Source: Magnetospirillum sp. UT-4
Lineage (GTDB): Bacteria; Pseudomonadota; Alphaproteobacteria; Rhodospirillales; Magnetospirillaceae
Length of the DNA stretch: 64,000 nt
Direction of reading: 5' to 3'
NCBI RefSeq assembly: GCF_902729435.1
Contig: NZ_CACVCG010000030.1
Coordinates: 29,162 to 93,161 of the forward strand
In this document: piece after piece, positions 37,828 through 46,239 of the stretch
Layout of the letters: each line of letters begins with the position of its first letter
Position numbering within the stretch: position 1 is the first letter of the stretch
Notes under the pieces: generated by a model
Told to the model about the DNA's origin: nothing
Databases searched by the model: none
Seen by the model: only the letters and a program-made list of their open reading frames with translations
Position numbers and translations under genes: made by a program

Positions 37828-39573
37828 ATGCTGGGAGACGGGGACAGGACAAGTGTGGAGGAGGTGCTCGGCGAACTGCGCGCCGTGGTCTTCCAGGCGC
37901 GCCGCACCGACGACGACGTGCTCGCCTTCACCTGCGTCGGCGGCGGCTGCCGCGCCCTTCTCGGCCTCGAGGCCGGGGCCCTGCTGGGCGACAGCGAGCG
38001 CATGCTGGCCCGCGTCCATGTCGAGGACCGCTCGCGCCTGCGCTCCGCCCTGTTCGTCGCCGCCGTCAACGGCCAGCCCTGCGACACCGAATTCCGCATC
38101 CGCGACGGGGCCGCCGGCTGGCGCTGGGTCCAGTTCACGGCCTCGCCATCCGCCGGCGGCGCCGGGGCCGGCTGCACCGGCCTGCTGGTCGAGTTCACCC
38201 GGCGGATGGAAAGCGACACCACCCGCGCCCGCCAGATGGCCGCCCGGCACGTGGCCGAGCGCGAGGCCAGCGAGACCCAGATCGCCCGCCAGAAGGAGAT
38301 CATCGCCCTTCTGCACGACATCGCCGCCGCCGCCAACGAGGCCCCCAACGCCGAGACCGCCATGTCGCGGTGCCTGACCCGCATGTGCGGCCACGGCGGC
38401 TGGCCCATCGGCCACGTCTACCGGGTCGAGGAGGAGCTTCCCGGCCGGCTGGTGCCGTCCGACCTGTGGTTCCTGGCCGACAGCGCCCGCTTCGCCGAAT
38501 GGGATGCCCGCACCCGCGATTCCGCCCTGTCCGCAGGCCAGGGCCTGGCCGGCCGCGTGCTCGCCTCGGGCGAACCGGAATGGCTGCCCGACGTCGAGGA
38601 CAGCCCCGACGACCCGCGCATCGAGGTGGCCCGCGCCCTCGGCCTCCACACCGGCTTCGCCCTGCCCGTCCGCATCGGCATGGAAGTGGTGGCGGTCCTC
38701 GAATTCTTCTCGCCCGAGCGCATCGCCCCCGACCCGCTGCTGTTCCAGGCGCTGACCCATATCGGCCTGCAGATCGGGCGCGTGGTCGAGCGCGACCGCG
38801 CCACCCGCCAGCTCAAGGTGGTCACCGAGCTGGCGCAGTCGGCCAACCGCGCCAAGTCCAACTTCCTGGCCAACATGAGCCACGAGCTGCGCACCCCGCT
38901 CAATGCGGTGATCGGGTTTTCCGAAGCCATGCTGGCCGGGCTGCACGGCCCGCTGGCCAACCCGAACTACCTGGAATATGCCGGCTACATCCGCGACGCC
39001 GGGCACCACCTGCTGGACCTGGTCGCCGACATCCTGGACCTGTCGGCCATCGAGGCCCGGCGCCTGACGCTGAAGGAGGGCGACGTCGACATCGCCCGGC
39101 TGATCGCCACCGTCGTTGCCCTGGCCCGCACCGAGGCCGATTCCTCCGGCCTTACCCTGGTGCTGGAATGCGCGCCGTCGCTGCCGGCGGTCCATGCCGA
39201 CGAACGCCGGCTGCGCCAGATCCTGCTCAACCTGGTGGCCAACGCCATCCACGCCACCCCGGCGGGCGGGCGGGTGTGTCTGTCCGCGGGCACCGACGGC
39301 CAGCACGGCCTTGTCCTCACCGTCTCGGATTCCGGCCGCGGCATGTCGCCCGAACTGCTCGCCTCGCTGTTCTCCGCCTTCGATGCCTGCGGCCCCGCCT
39401 TCTCGACGCGCGAGGGAATCGGGCTGGGGCTGCCGCTGGTCAAGGCGCTGGTGGATCTTCACGGCGGCAACCTGGACATGAAGTCCGAGCCAGGCCAGGG
39501 CACCACCGCCATCGTGCGCCTGCCGCCCAGCCGTCTGCGCATTCATGAGGACCGGTCGGCGCGGCGGCGCTGA
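37828..39573 (+). CDS. PAS-GAF hybrid sensor histidine kinase, soluble
   Basis: 581 residues. The ATG at 37828 has GGGAG five bases upstream; earlier GTG/ATG codons at 37810 and 37816 are alternatives. A PAS-like domain (15-130), a coiled-coil linker, a GAF domain (155-310) and a kinase core follow. The H-box is NMSHELRTPLNAVIGFSEAM near 350, with N box (LNLVANAIHAT), G1 (DSGRGMSPELL) and G2 (GIGLGLPLVKALVDLHGG). There are no membrane helices. The stimulus and partner are unknown. Confidence 0.88.
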   Translation: MLGDGDRTSVEEVLGELRAVVFQARRTDDDVLAFTCVGGGCRALLGLEAGALLGDSERMLARVHVEDRSRLRSALFVAAVNGQPCDTEFRIRDGAAGWRWVQFTASPSAGGAGAGCTGLLVEFTRRMESDTTRARQMAARHVAEREASETQIARQKEIIALLHDIAAAANEAPNAETAMSRCLTRMCGHGGWPIGHVYRVEEELPGRLVPSDLWFLADSARFAEWDARTRDSALSAGQGLAGRVLASGEPEWLPDVEDSPDDPRIEVARALGLHTGFALPVRIGMEVVAVLEFFSPERIAPDPLLFQALTHIGLQIGRVVERDRATRQLKVVTELAQSANRAKSNFLANMSHELRTPLNAVIGFSEAMLAGLHGPLANPNYLEYAGYIRDAGHHLLDLVADILDLSAIEARRLTLKEGDVDIARLIATVVALARTEADSSGLTLVLECAPSLPAVHADERRLRQILLNLVANAIHATPAGGRVCLSAGTDGQHGLVLTVSDSGRGMSPELLASLFSAFDACGPAFSTREGIGLGLPLVKALVDLHGGNLDMKSEPGQGTTAIVRLPPSRLRIHEDRSARRR

Positions 39574-39609
39574 CTTGGGCCATTCCTTATCCATAGCCTT
39601 ATCATCCGT

Positions 39610-39705
39610 AGCCTCATCCTGAGGAGAGCGCGCAGCGCTCGTCTCGAAGGATGGGGCGGGCCTCGTCCTTCGAGACGCCGCCTGCGGCGGCTCCTCAGGA
39701 TGAGG
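39610..39705. repeat. Palindromic intergenic repeat, family A (two facing units)
   Basis: Second full copy of the element at 333-441: CCTCATCCTGAGGAG at the left, GTCTCGAAGGAT in the middle, and the inverted unit ending CTCCTCAGGATGAGG at the right. It separates the kinase gene from the agmatinase gene. Confidence 0.75.
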
Positions 39706-39794
39706 CCCGAATGAAGCGAAGCTCAGGCCTGAGGCTGCGCTGCCCCCCACCGCGGGAGGTTGCGGCGGCACCGCCACCGCCTATACTGGTCCCC

Positions 39795-40682
39795 ATGGCC
39801 GCCACACCCACCTTCGCCCTGCCCTCCGGTTTCCTCGGCCTCGGCCGCGGCGAGGCCGGGGCGCGCTTCACCGTCGCCGGCATCCCGTTCGACCTCGGCA
39901 CCACCAACCGCCCCGGCGCCCGGATGGCCCCCGCCGCCATCCGCGCCGCCAGCCGCATGCTGGTGGACGGCGACAACCCGGTCACCTGGCGCGACCCGGC
40001 CGCCCTGGGGATTTCGGACATCGGCGACTTCGCCATCGCCCTGGGCGACATCCCGGCCTCGCTGGCGCTGATCGAGCGGCAGGCGGCGTCCATGGGGCAC
40101 CTGGTCGCCCTGGGCGGCGACCACACCGTCACCCTGGCGCTGCTGCGCGCCCTGTCGCGCCGGCTGGGGGGGCCGCTGGGGCTGGTCCATTTCGACGCCC
40201 ATGTGGATACCTGGCCCGACAATTTCGGCCAGGTGCTGGCCCATGGCTCGGTCTTCTTCCACGCCGTCGAGGAAGGGCTGGTCGATCCCGCCGGCATGGT
40301 CCAGGTCGGCATCCGCAGCCCGGTGGGGCGCGCCATCCACGATTGGGGCACGGCCAGGGGCATCACCGTCATCACCGCCGAGGAGGTGCACCTGTCCTCG
40401 CCGGCGGCGGTGGCCGAGCGCATCCGGGCGGTCATCGGCGCCCGCCCGGCCTATCTGTCCTTCGACATCGACGCCCTCGACCCCGCCTTCGCCCCCGGCA
40501 CCGGAACGCCCGAGGTGGGCGGCCTGGCCACCTGGCAGGCCATGGGTATCCTGCACCGCCTGGGCGGGCTGGACTGGCGCGGCATGGACGTGGTCGAGGT
40601 CTGCCCGCCCTTCGACCATGCCGAGTTGACCGCCCTGGCGGCGGCCAGCGTCGCCTGGGCCTACCTCTCGCTGTTCGACTGA
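39795..40682 (+). CDS. speB: Agmatinase (ureohydrolase)
   Basis: 295 residues from ATG 39795. The dimanganese ligands are visible: GGDHTVT, FDAHVDTW and SFDIDALDPAFAPGTGTPE. These match the arginase/agmatinase family, and the FDAHVDTWPDNFG block favours agmatinase. It would release urea and putrescine from agmatine. It lies on the same strand as the ornithine decarboxylase-like and homospermidine synthase genes. Confidence 0.85.
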   Translation: MAATPTFALPSGFLGLGRGEAGARFTVAGIPFDLGTTNRPGARMAPAAIRAASRMLVDGDNPVTWRDPAALGISDIGDFAIALGDIPASLALIERQAASMGHLVALGGDHTVTLALLRALSRRLGGPLGLVHFDAHVDTWPDNFGQVLAHGSVFFHAVEEGLVDPAGMVQVGIRSPVGRAIHDWGTARGITVITAEEVHLSSPAAVAERIRAVIGARPAYLSFDIDALDPAFAPGTGTPEVGGLATWQAMGILHRLGGLDWRGMDVVEVCPPFDHAELTALAAASVAWAYLSLFD

Positions 40683-40762
40683 ACACCGCACGGCAAGCCG
40701 TCAAACCCGAATGCCGGAGTCCAGGCCTGCGCCGGGAACATGGGGCAAGGCCCTCGCGCGTC

Positions 40763-40791
40763 TTGCATGGGGGGGCAAGGCCGCGTATATA
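40763..40791 (+). promoter_or_regulatory. Candidate sigma-70 promoter of decarboxylase leader
   Basis: TTGCAT (40763-40768), a 17-bp spacer, and TATATA (40786-40791). A start near 40799 would give a leader of about 285 nt before the decarboxylase ATG, containing the short ORF and two hairpins. Confidence 0.5.
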
Positions 40792-40902
40792 GCGTTCCCA
40801 GACGCAAATACGCACGTGCCCCTTTCCGGGTAACGACGGTACGCGTCCTTTTCGGTGGAGCCGGTCGCGAGTGGGCCGGCAGCCCCCTTAAGGGAGGTGG
40901 AC

Positions 40903-40959
40903 ATGGTCGTTCAGACCCGCGCCCAGGGCATGGTCCTCAAGCGCAACTCCAGTATGTGA
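40903..40959 (+). CDS. 18-codon upstream ORF (putative leader peptide)
   Basis: MVVQTRAQGMVLKRNSSM, ATG 40903 to TGA 40959, with a strong AAGGGAGGT ribosome site ending 4 nt before the ATG. It is too short for normal ORF calling. It lies 124 nt before the decarboxylase start, and its stop codon directly abuts a 16-bp hairpin (40960-40999). The strong site and the position suggest a regulatory peptide or ribosome-position sensor, as in the E. coli speFL leader of ornithine decarboxylase. That it is translated is inference. Confidence 0.6.
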   Translation: MVVQTRAQGMVLKRNSSM

Positions 40960-40999
40960 CGGCAGCCCCGCGGCGCCTTGCGCCGCGCCGGGGTTGCCG
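40960..40999 (+). promoter_or_regulatory. Leader hairpin directly after the upstream ORF
   Basis: CGGCAGCCCCGCGGCG pairs with CGCCGC...GGGGTTGCCG: 6 bp inside, a 3-nt bulge, then 10 bp with one G-U pair. It begins at the base after the uORF stop codon, so a ribosome paused at the end of the uORF would prevent it from forming. Confidence 0.6.
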
Positions 41000-41052
41000 T
41001 GCATCCCGTCGAGCCCGCGCCCGGCCCGCATGGCCAGGCGTGCCCCCGTCGT

Positions 41053-41070
41053 CTCGCAAGCCTTTGCGAG
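41053..41070 (+). promoter_or_regulatory. Hairpin overlapping the decarboxylase ribosome site
   Basis: CTCGCAA-GCCT-TTGCGAG, a perfect 7-bp stem with a 4-nt loop. Its 3' arm contributes the GAG of GAGGGAG, the ribosome-binding region of the ATG at 41084. It may mask that site. Confidence 0.6.
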
Positions 41071-41083
41071 GGAGTTCGCGCCA

Positions 41084-42280
41084 ATGACCCACATCCGTTT
41101 CCGCCCCGTCTTGCCCACCGTGCAGGATTTCGTGTCCGCCGAGCAGCCAGACCTGCCGGTGCATTGCCTGCGCCCCGCCGTGCTGACCCGCTCGGCCGAG
41201 CACTTCGTCGAGGCGTTCCCCGGCAGCGTCCTTTATGCCGTCAAGTGCAATCCCGACCCGGCGGTGCTCGACGCCCTGTGGGCCGGCGGCGTGCGCCATT
41301 TCGACTGCGCCTCGGTGCAGGAGGTGCGGCTGGTGCGCCGCCTGCTGCCCGAATCCGCCATCCACTTCATGCATCCGGTGAAGTCCCGCGCCGCCATCCG
41401 CGAGGCCTGGGAGTGGCACGGCGTGCGCGACTTCGTCATCGATTCCGCCGCCGAGCTGGCCAAGGTGCTGCAGGAGACCCGCGGCGCCTTCGGCGAGCTG
41501 GGCCTGGTGGTGCGCCTGGCCCTGCCCAAGGGCGGCGCGGTCTATGACCTGTCGGGCAAGTTCGGCGCCGAGCCGGGCGAGGCGGTGCGCCTGCTGCGCA
41601 TGGCCCGCGCGGTGGCCCACCGGGTCGGCCTGTGCTTCCACGTCGGCAGCCAGTGCCTCGACCCCGCCGCCTGGGAGCGGGCGCTGACCCGTGCCGGACG
41701 GGTGCTGGACGAGTCCGGCGTGGACATCGACATCCTCGACGTCGGCGGCGGCTTCCCGGTCAGCTATCCCGACGTCGAGCCGCCGCCGCTGGCGGCCTTC
41801 ATGGCCGCCATCGTCCGCGGCGTCGCCGCCCTCGACCTGCCCGCCGCCTGCGAGCTGTGGTGCGAGCCGGGCCGCGCCCTGGTGGCGGCCGGCCAGTCGG
41901 TGGTGGTGCGCGTCGAGGGCCGCCGCGCCGGCCATCTGTTCGTCAACGACGGCATCTACGGCAGCCTGTCGGATGCCGGCGCCCCCGGCTTCCGCTTCCC
42001 CTGCCGGCTGATCCGCACCGGCGGCGACCCGGTGGCGGACGAGACGACCGCCTTCTCGCTGTTCGGGCCGACCTGCGATTCCGCCGACCGCATGGAGGGG
42101 CCGTTCCTGCTGCCGGCCGATGCCCGCGAGGGCGACTGGATCGAGATCGGCCAGTTGGGCGCCTACGGCACCAGCCTGCGCACCGCCTTCAACGGCTTCG
42201 ACGAGGCGCTGAGGGCCGAGGTGCGCGACCCGCCGCTGCTGGAGACGCCCGGCTATGCCGCGCTGGAGCGGGCGGCCTGA
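41084..42280 (+). CDS. Ornithine decarboxylase-like (group IV PLP decarboxylase)
   Basis: 398 residues from ATG 41084. The PLP lysine is in YAVKCNPD, the phosphate-binding glycines in DVGGGFPV, CEPGRALVA follows, and the catalytic cysteine is in FGPTCDSADRM. These are eukaryotic-type ornithine/lysine decarboxylase features. Putrescine would be the main product and would feed the homospermidine synthase 111 nt downstream. Some relatives also use lysine; the sequence alone does not settle preference. Confidence 0.9.
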   Translation: MTHIRFRPVLPTVQDFVSAEQPDLPVHCLRPAVLTRSAEHFVEAFPGSVLYAVKCNPDPAVLDALWAGGVRHFDCASVQEVRLVRRLLPESAIHFMHPVKSRAAIREAWEWHGVRDFVIDSAAELAKVLQETRGAFGELGLVVRLALPKGGAVYDLSGKFGAEPGEAVRLLRMARAVAHRVGLCFHVGSQCLDPAAWERALTRAGRVLDESGVDIDILDVGGGFPVSYPDVEPPPLAAFMAAIVRGVAALDLPAACELWCEPGRALVAAGQSVVVRVEGRRAGHLFVNDGIYGSLSDAGAPGFRFPCRLIRTGGDPVADETTAFSLFGPTCDSADRMEGPFLLPADAREGDWIEIGQLGAYGTSLRTAFNGFDEALRAEVRDPPLLETPGYAALERAA

Positions 42281-42391
42281 AGGCGCTTTACTGGGCAAAT
42301 ATCATGAAAAACGGCTTGATGGCCGTGATTGAGGTCTGGATAAGGATTGTTTCGGCGGAATAGACGCCGCCAGGAAGGGGAGAATTCAGGT

Positions 42392-43801
42392 ATGAGCAAG
42401 CACGTCGCGTTCGCCGGCCGTATGGTCATCGTCGGTTTCGGCAGCATCGGTCAGGGAGTGTTGCCGCTGATCCTGCGCCACATCGACATGGATCCCAAGC
42501 GGATCACCATCGTCACCGCCGAGGAGCGCGGCCACGGCGTCGCCGACGAATACGGCATCACGTTCGTCAAGCAGGCGCTGACCCGCGCCAATTACCGCGA
42601 CGTGCTGCTGCCGCTGCTGGGCAAGGGCGACTTCCTGCTCAACGTCTCGGTGGACGTCTCCTCCATCGCCCTGGTCGAGCTGGCCTGGGAGGTCGGCGCG
42701 CTCTATCTCGACACCTGCATCGAGCCTTGGGCCGGCGGCTACACCGACACCTCGCTGTCGCCCTCGTTGCGCTCCAACTACGCCCTGCGCGAGACCGCGC
42801 TGAAGCTGAAAAGCCCGGCCAAGCGCCCCACCGCGGTGCTGACCCACGGCGCCAATCCCGGTCTGGTCAGCCACTTCGTCAAGCAGGCGCTGCTGAACAT
42901 CGCCGCCGACACCGGCCACGCGGTCGAGACGCCGAAGACCCGCGCCGAGTGGGCGGCGCTGGCCGAGGCGCTGTCCATGAAGGTGGTCCACATCGCCGAG
43001 CGCGACACCCAGGTGGCGCAAGCCCAGCCCAAGCGGGTCGGCGAGTTCGTCAACACCTGGTCCATCGACGGCTTCGTCGGCGAGGGTTGTCAGCCGGCCG
43101 AGCTGGGCTGGGGCAGCCACGAGCGCCACTGGCCGGCCGACGCCATGCGTCACGAGTTCGGCCGCGATTCCGCCATCTACCTGATGCGCCCCGGCGCCTC
43201 GGTGCGGGTGCGCACCTGGACCCCGACCGAGGGGCCGTTCCACGGCTTCCTCATCACCCACGGCGAGTCCATCTCCATCTCGGACTTCTACACGGTCAAG
43301 GACGGCGACAAGGTGCGCTTCCGCCCCACCGTGCACTACGCCTACCACCCCTGCGACGACGCCGTGCTGTCGGTGCACGAGCTGGCCGGCAAGACCTGGA
43401 CCATGCAGGCCGAGAAGCGGCTGATGATGGACGAGATCACCTCGGGCATCGACGAACTGGGGGTGCTGCTGGCCGGCCACGCCAAGGGCGCCTACTGGTA
43501 CGGCTCGCAGCTGTCCATCGACGAGGCGCGCCAGCTCTGCCCGCACAACAACGCCACCAGCCTGCAGGTGACGGTGGCGGTGCTGGCCGGCGTGGTGTGG
43601 GCCATGGAGAACCCCGAGATGGGCGTGGTCGAGCCCGACGAGATGGACCACGCGCGCTGCCTCGAGGTGTGCATGCCCTATCTCGGGCCGGTGGTCGGGG
43701 TCTATTCCGACTGGACCCCGCTGGACGGCCGCGGCCGTCTGTTCCCCGAGGACATCGACACCGACGATCCCTGGCAGTTCAAGAACGTCCGGGTGGTGTA
43801 G
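42392..43801 (+). CDS. hss: Homospermidine synthase
   Basis: 469 residues from ATG 42392 (GGGGAG upstream). The N-terminal NAD-binding motif is VIVGFGSIGQGVLPLIL. Conserved blocks of the bacterial HSS family are present (TCIEPWAGGYTD, LTHGANPGLVSHFVKQALL). It joins two putrescines, using NAD, to make homospermidine and ammonia. Homospermidine is a main polyamine of many alphaproteobacteria. Confidence 0.95.
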   Translation: MSKHVAFAGRMVIVGFGSIGQGVLPLILRHIDMDPKRITIVTAEERGHGVADEYGITFVKQALTRANYRDVLLPLLGKGDFLLNVSVDVSSIALVELAWEVGALYLDTCIEPWAGGYTDTSLSPSLRSNYALRETALKLKSPAKRPTAVLTHGANPGLVSHFVKQALLNIAADTGHAVETPKTRAEWAALAEALSMKVVHIAERDTQVAQAQPKRVGEFVNTWSIDGFVGEGCQPAELGWGSHERHWPADAMRHEFGRDSAIYLMRPGASVRVRTWTPTEGPFHGFLITHGESISISDFYTVKDGDKVRFRPTVHYAYHPCDDAVLSVHELAGKTWTMQAEKRLMMDEITSGIDELGVLLAGHAKGAYWYGSQLSIDEARQLCPHNNATSLQVTVAVLAGVVWAMENPEMGVVEPDEMDHARCLEVCMPYLGPVVGVYSDWTPLDGRGRLFPEDIDTDDPWQFKNVRVV

Positions 43802-43918
43802 GCGGCCAGGAAATCAACGGAGTAAGGTCCCCACCCGATTGTCGTGGGGCCATTCAGGGGGCAAGGTTGCGGGCGGGACAGACGTTTCCCGCCTCCACCT
43901 GCACACACCCCCGTGGAG

Positions 43919-43965
43919 CGGGAAGCGGGAGGGAGCTCCGGGGGGCCGGGCTCCCTCCTTCCCTT
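43919..43965 (+). terminator. Large hairpin after hss
   Basis: GGGAAGCGGGAGGGAGC pairs with GCTCCCTCCTTCCC across a 13-nt loop. It lies in the 236 bp between hss and the ferredoxin gene. A second, terminator-like hairpin follows at 43977. Confidence 0.45.
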
Positions 43966-43976
43966 CCGACAAAGCA

Positions 43977-44008
43977 AAACCCCCGGCGCCGCGCGGTGCC
44001 GGGGGTTT
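43977..44008. terminator. Bidirectional terminator between hss and ferredoxin
   Basis: AAACCCCCGGCGCC-GCGC-GGTGCCGGGGGTTT, a 14-bp stem with one G-T pair, flanked by A/T on both sides. It lies between the convergent stops at 43801 and 44038. Confidence 0.8.
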
Positions 44009-44037
44009 GTCGTCGGGTGTGGCGGAAACCGCCCGGA

Positions 44038-44277
44038 TCAGGGATGCAGGGCCTTGAACTTGGCCATCAGCTGGTCCTGGGTCTCCTCGGTACCGACCTC
44101 GATGCAATCGGCCGGGCACACCAGCTGGCACTGGGGGCTGTCCTCGGCGCCGACGCATTCGGTGCAGCGGTCGGGATCGATCACGTAGATGACGTCGCCG
44201 GCGGTGATGGCGTCGTTGGGGCAGGCCGGGACGCAGGCGTCGCAGCTGGTGCAGTCGTCGGTAATCTTGAGCGACAT
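44038..44277 (-). CDS. 2[4Fe-4S] ferredoxin, Allochromatium (Alvin) type
   Basis: 79 residues from ATG 44277. Cluster I is CTSCDACVPACP. Cluster II is CTEC-8-CQLVCP, with the eight-residue insertion typical of Alvin-type (YfhL-like) ferredoxins, followed by an acidic C-terminal helix. These ferredoxins have very low potentials. It is divergent from korA with 231 bp between, and is the likely electron partner of KorAB. Confidence 0.9.
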   Translation of the reverse strand: MSLKITDDCTSCDACVPACPNDAITAGDVIYVIDPDRCTECVGAEDSPQCQLVCPADCIEVGTEETQDQLMAKFKALHP

Positions 44278-44508
44278 TTCCGTCTTCCTCTCTTGGCTTC
44301 TCCCCTCGCGCCGCCACCCGGCCGGGGCGCAGGCGCCGCCGGCAGCAGGGTCCCCCGAATGGCGTCACGCGGGCCACAACCTGCATATATCGAGAGAGGG
44401 GGCGCCTTGACAATGAGATTTGCCAAGCGGCTCCCAGGTGCGAATCGCTCTCGCCCCATGCCCCGGGCAGGGATATGATCGGCGCGGTGATTTGCGGGGA
44501 AGGCGGAT

Positions 44509-46236
44509 ATGGCGGACGGCGGATCGGTTTCCATAGCACTCTGCGGCAGCGGCGGCGCCGGCGTGATGACCGCCGCCAACATGCTGATCGACGCCGCCGC
44601 CAGTGCCGGCTGCTACGCCCTGTTCGGGCGCTCGTCGGGGCCGCAGATTCGCGGCGGCGAGGCGGCCGCCATGGTGCGGCTGTCGCCCGAGCCGGTCAGC
44701 TCGGTGGACGATGTCACCGAGATCCTGCTGGCCATCGACTGGCTGAACGTCCAGCGCTTCGCCGCCGAGCTGCCGCTGGACACCTCCAGCCTGATCATCA
44801 CCGACCCGGCCGAGGGTGAGGTGCCGGCGGCCATGGCCGGCTCGGGTGCCCGCATCGCCCAATTGCCCATGAAGGACCTGGCCAAGGCGATTCCCGGCGG
44901 GCGGCCCAACATGATCGCCCTGGGGGCGGTCGCCGCCCTGATCGGCCTCGACGTCGAGGCCATCGTCGAGACCCTGGGCAAGTCGCTGAAGAAGAAGCAC
45001 GCCGACGCTTTCGCCGCCTCGGTGGCGGCGGTGCGCGCGGGTGCCGAGGCCGCCGCCGGGCTGGGTCCGGCCAAGCGGCTGGGGGCGCTGCCGGCCAATC
45101 CCGCCCCGCGCTGGGCGGTCACCGGCAACCAGGCCGCCGGCCTGGGCGCGGTGCGCGGCGGCATCCGCTTCGTCGCCGCTTATCCCATCACCCCGGCCAC
45201 CGAGATCCTGGAATGGCTGACCGGCGCCCTGCCCAAGCTGGGCGGCGTCTTCGTCCAGGCCGAGGACGAGCTGGCCTCCATCGCCATGTGCGTCGGCGCC
45301 TCGTTCGGCGGCGCCCCCTCGCTGACCGCCACCTCGGGGCCGGGCCTGGCGCTGATGATCGAGGCGCTGGGCATGGCCACCGCCTCCGAGACCCCGGTGG
45401 TGGTGGTGGACGTCCAGCGCGGCGGCCCCTCCACCGGCATCCCCACCAAGTCCGAGCAATCCGACCTCAACATCGCCGTCTACGGCCTGCACGGCGACGC
45501 CCCCCATCTGGTGGTGGCGCCCCAGTCCATCGGCGATTGCCTGCTCGCCACCCAATGGGCGGTCCACCTGGCCGAAACCCTGCAGGCCCCCTGCATCGTG
45601 CTGTCGGACCAGTCCCTGGGCCAGAGCCGGGCGGTCATCGAGGCCCCCGCCGACGTCGCCTTCGCCGGCCGCCGGCTGGTCGCCGAAACCCCGGCCGAGG
45701 GGGTGGCCTACAAGCGCTATGCCCTGACCGGCACCGGCGTGTCGCCCATGGCCATCCCCGGCACGCCGGGCTGCCAGTACACCGCCGACGGCCTCGAGCA
45801 CACCGAGACCGGCACGCCGTCGTCGCAGGCCGGCGACCACGCGGCGCAACTGGACAAGCGCCGGCGCAAGCTGGCCGACCACGATTTCGGCGACCATTGG
45901 GCCACCCTGGAAGGCGACGGCGACATCGCCGTGCTGACCTGGGGCTCGTGCACCGGCGCCGCCCGCGAGGCCATCGCCCGCGCCGCCGCCGACGGCGTCA
46001 ATGCCCGCCTGATCGCCCCCCGCCTGCTGGCGCCGACCCGCCCCGAACACATGGCGGCGGCCCTGTCGGGAGTGTCGAAGGTGCTGGTGGTGGAGCTGTC
46101 GCACCAGGGCCAGTTCCACCGCTACCTGCGGGCGGAATACGACCTGCCGGGCGAGGTCCACGCGCTCCACCGGGCCGGGCCGCTGCCGATCCGCCCGCAC
46201 GAGATCCATGCCCGCCTGCTCGCCATGGGGACATAG
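44509..46236 (+). CDS. korA: KorA, 2-oxoglutarate:ferredoxin oxidoreductase (fused gamma-alpha)
   Basis: 575 residues from ATG 44509 (GGGGAAGGCGG upstream). Residues 1-185 form the gamma domain (CGSGGAGVMTAANML); the alpha domain starts near 205 with the pyruvate-binding-type YPITPATEILEWL and continues through TSGPGLALMIEALGMA. The two-gene KorAB layout with no ferredoxin domain of its own fits 2-oxoglutarate synthases of the reductive TCA cycle or anaerobic metabolism. Substrate is inferred. Confidence 0.88.
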   Translation: MADGGSVSIALCGSGGAGVMTAANMLIDAAASAGCYALFGRSSGPQIRGGEAAAMVRLSPEPVSSVDDVTEILLAIDWLNVQRFAAELPLDTSSLIITDPAEGEVPAAMAGSGARIAQLPMKDLAKAIPGGRPNMIALGAVAALIGLDVEAIVETLGKSLKKKHADAFAASVAAVRAGAEAAAGLGPAKRLGALPANPAPRWAVTGNQAAGLGAVRGGIRFVAAYPITPATEILEWLTGALPKLGGVFVQAEDELASIAMCVGASFGGAPSLTATSGPGLALMIEALGMATASETPVVVVDVQRGGPSTGIPTKSEQSDLNIAVYGLHGDAPHLVVAPQSIGDCLLATQWAVHLAETLQAPCIVLSDQSLGQSRAVIEAPADVAFAGRRLVAETPAEGVAYKRYALTGTGVSPMAIPGTPGCQYTADGLEHTETGTPSSQAGDHAAQLDKRRRKLADHDFGDHWATLEGDGDIAVLTWGSCTGAAREAIARAAADGVNARLIAPRLLAPTRPEHMAAALSGVSKVLVVELSHQGQFHRYLRAEYDLPGEVHALHRAGPLPIRPHEIHARLLAMGT

Positions 46237-46239
46237 GCC

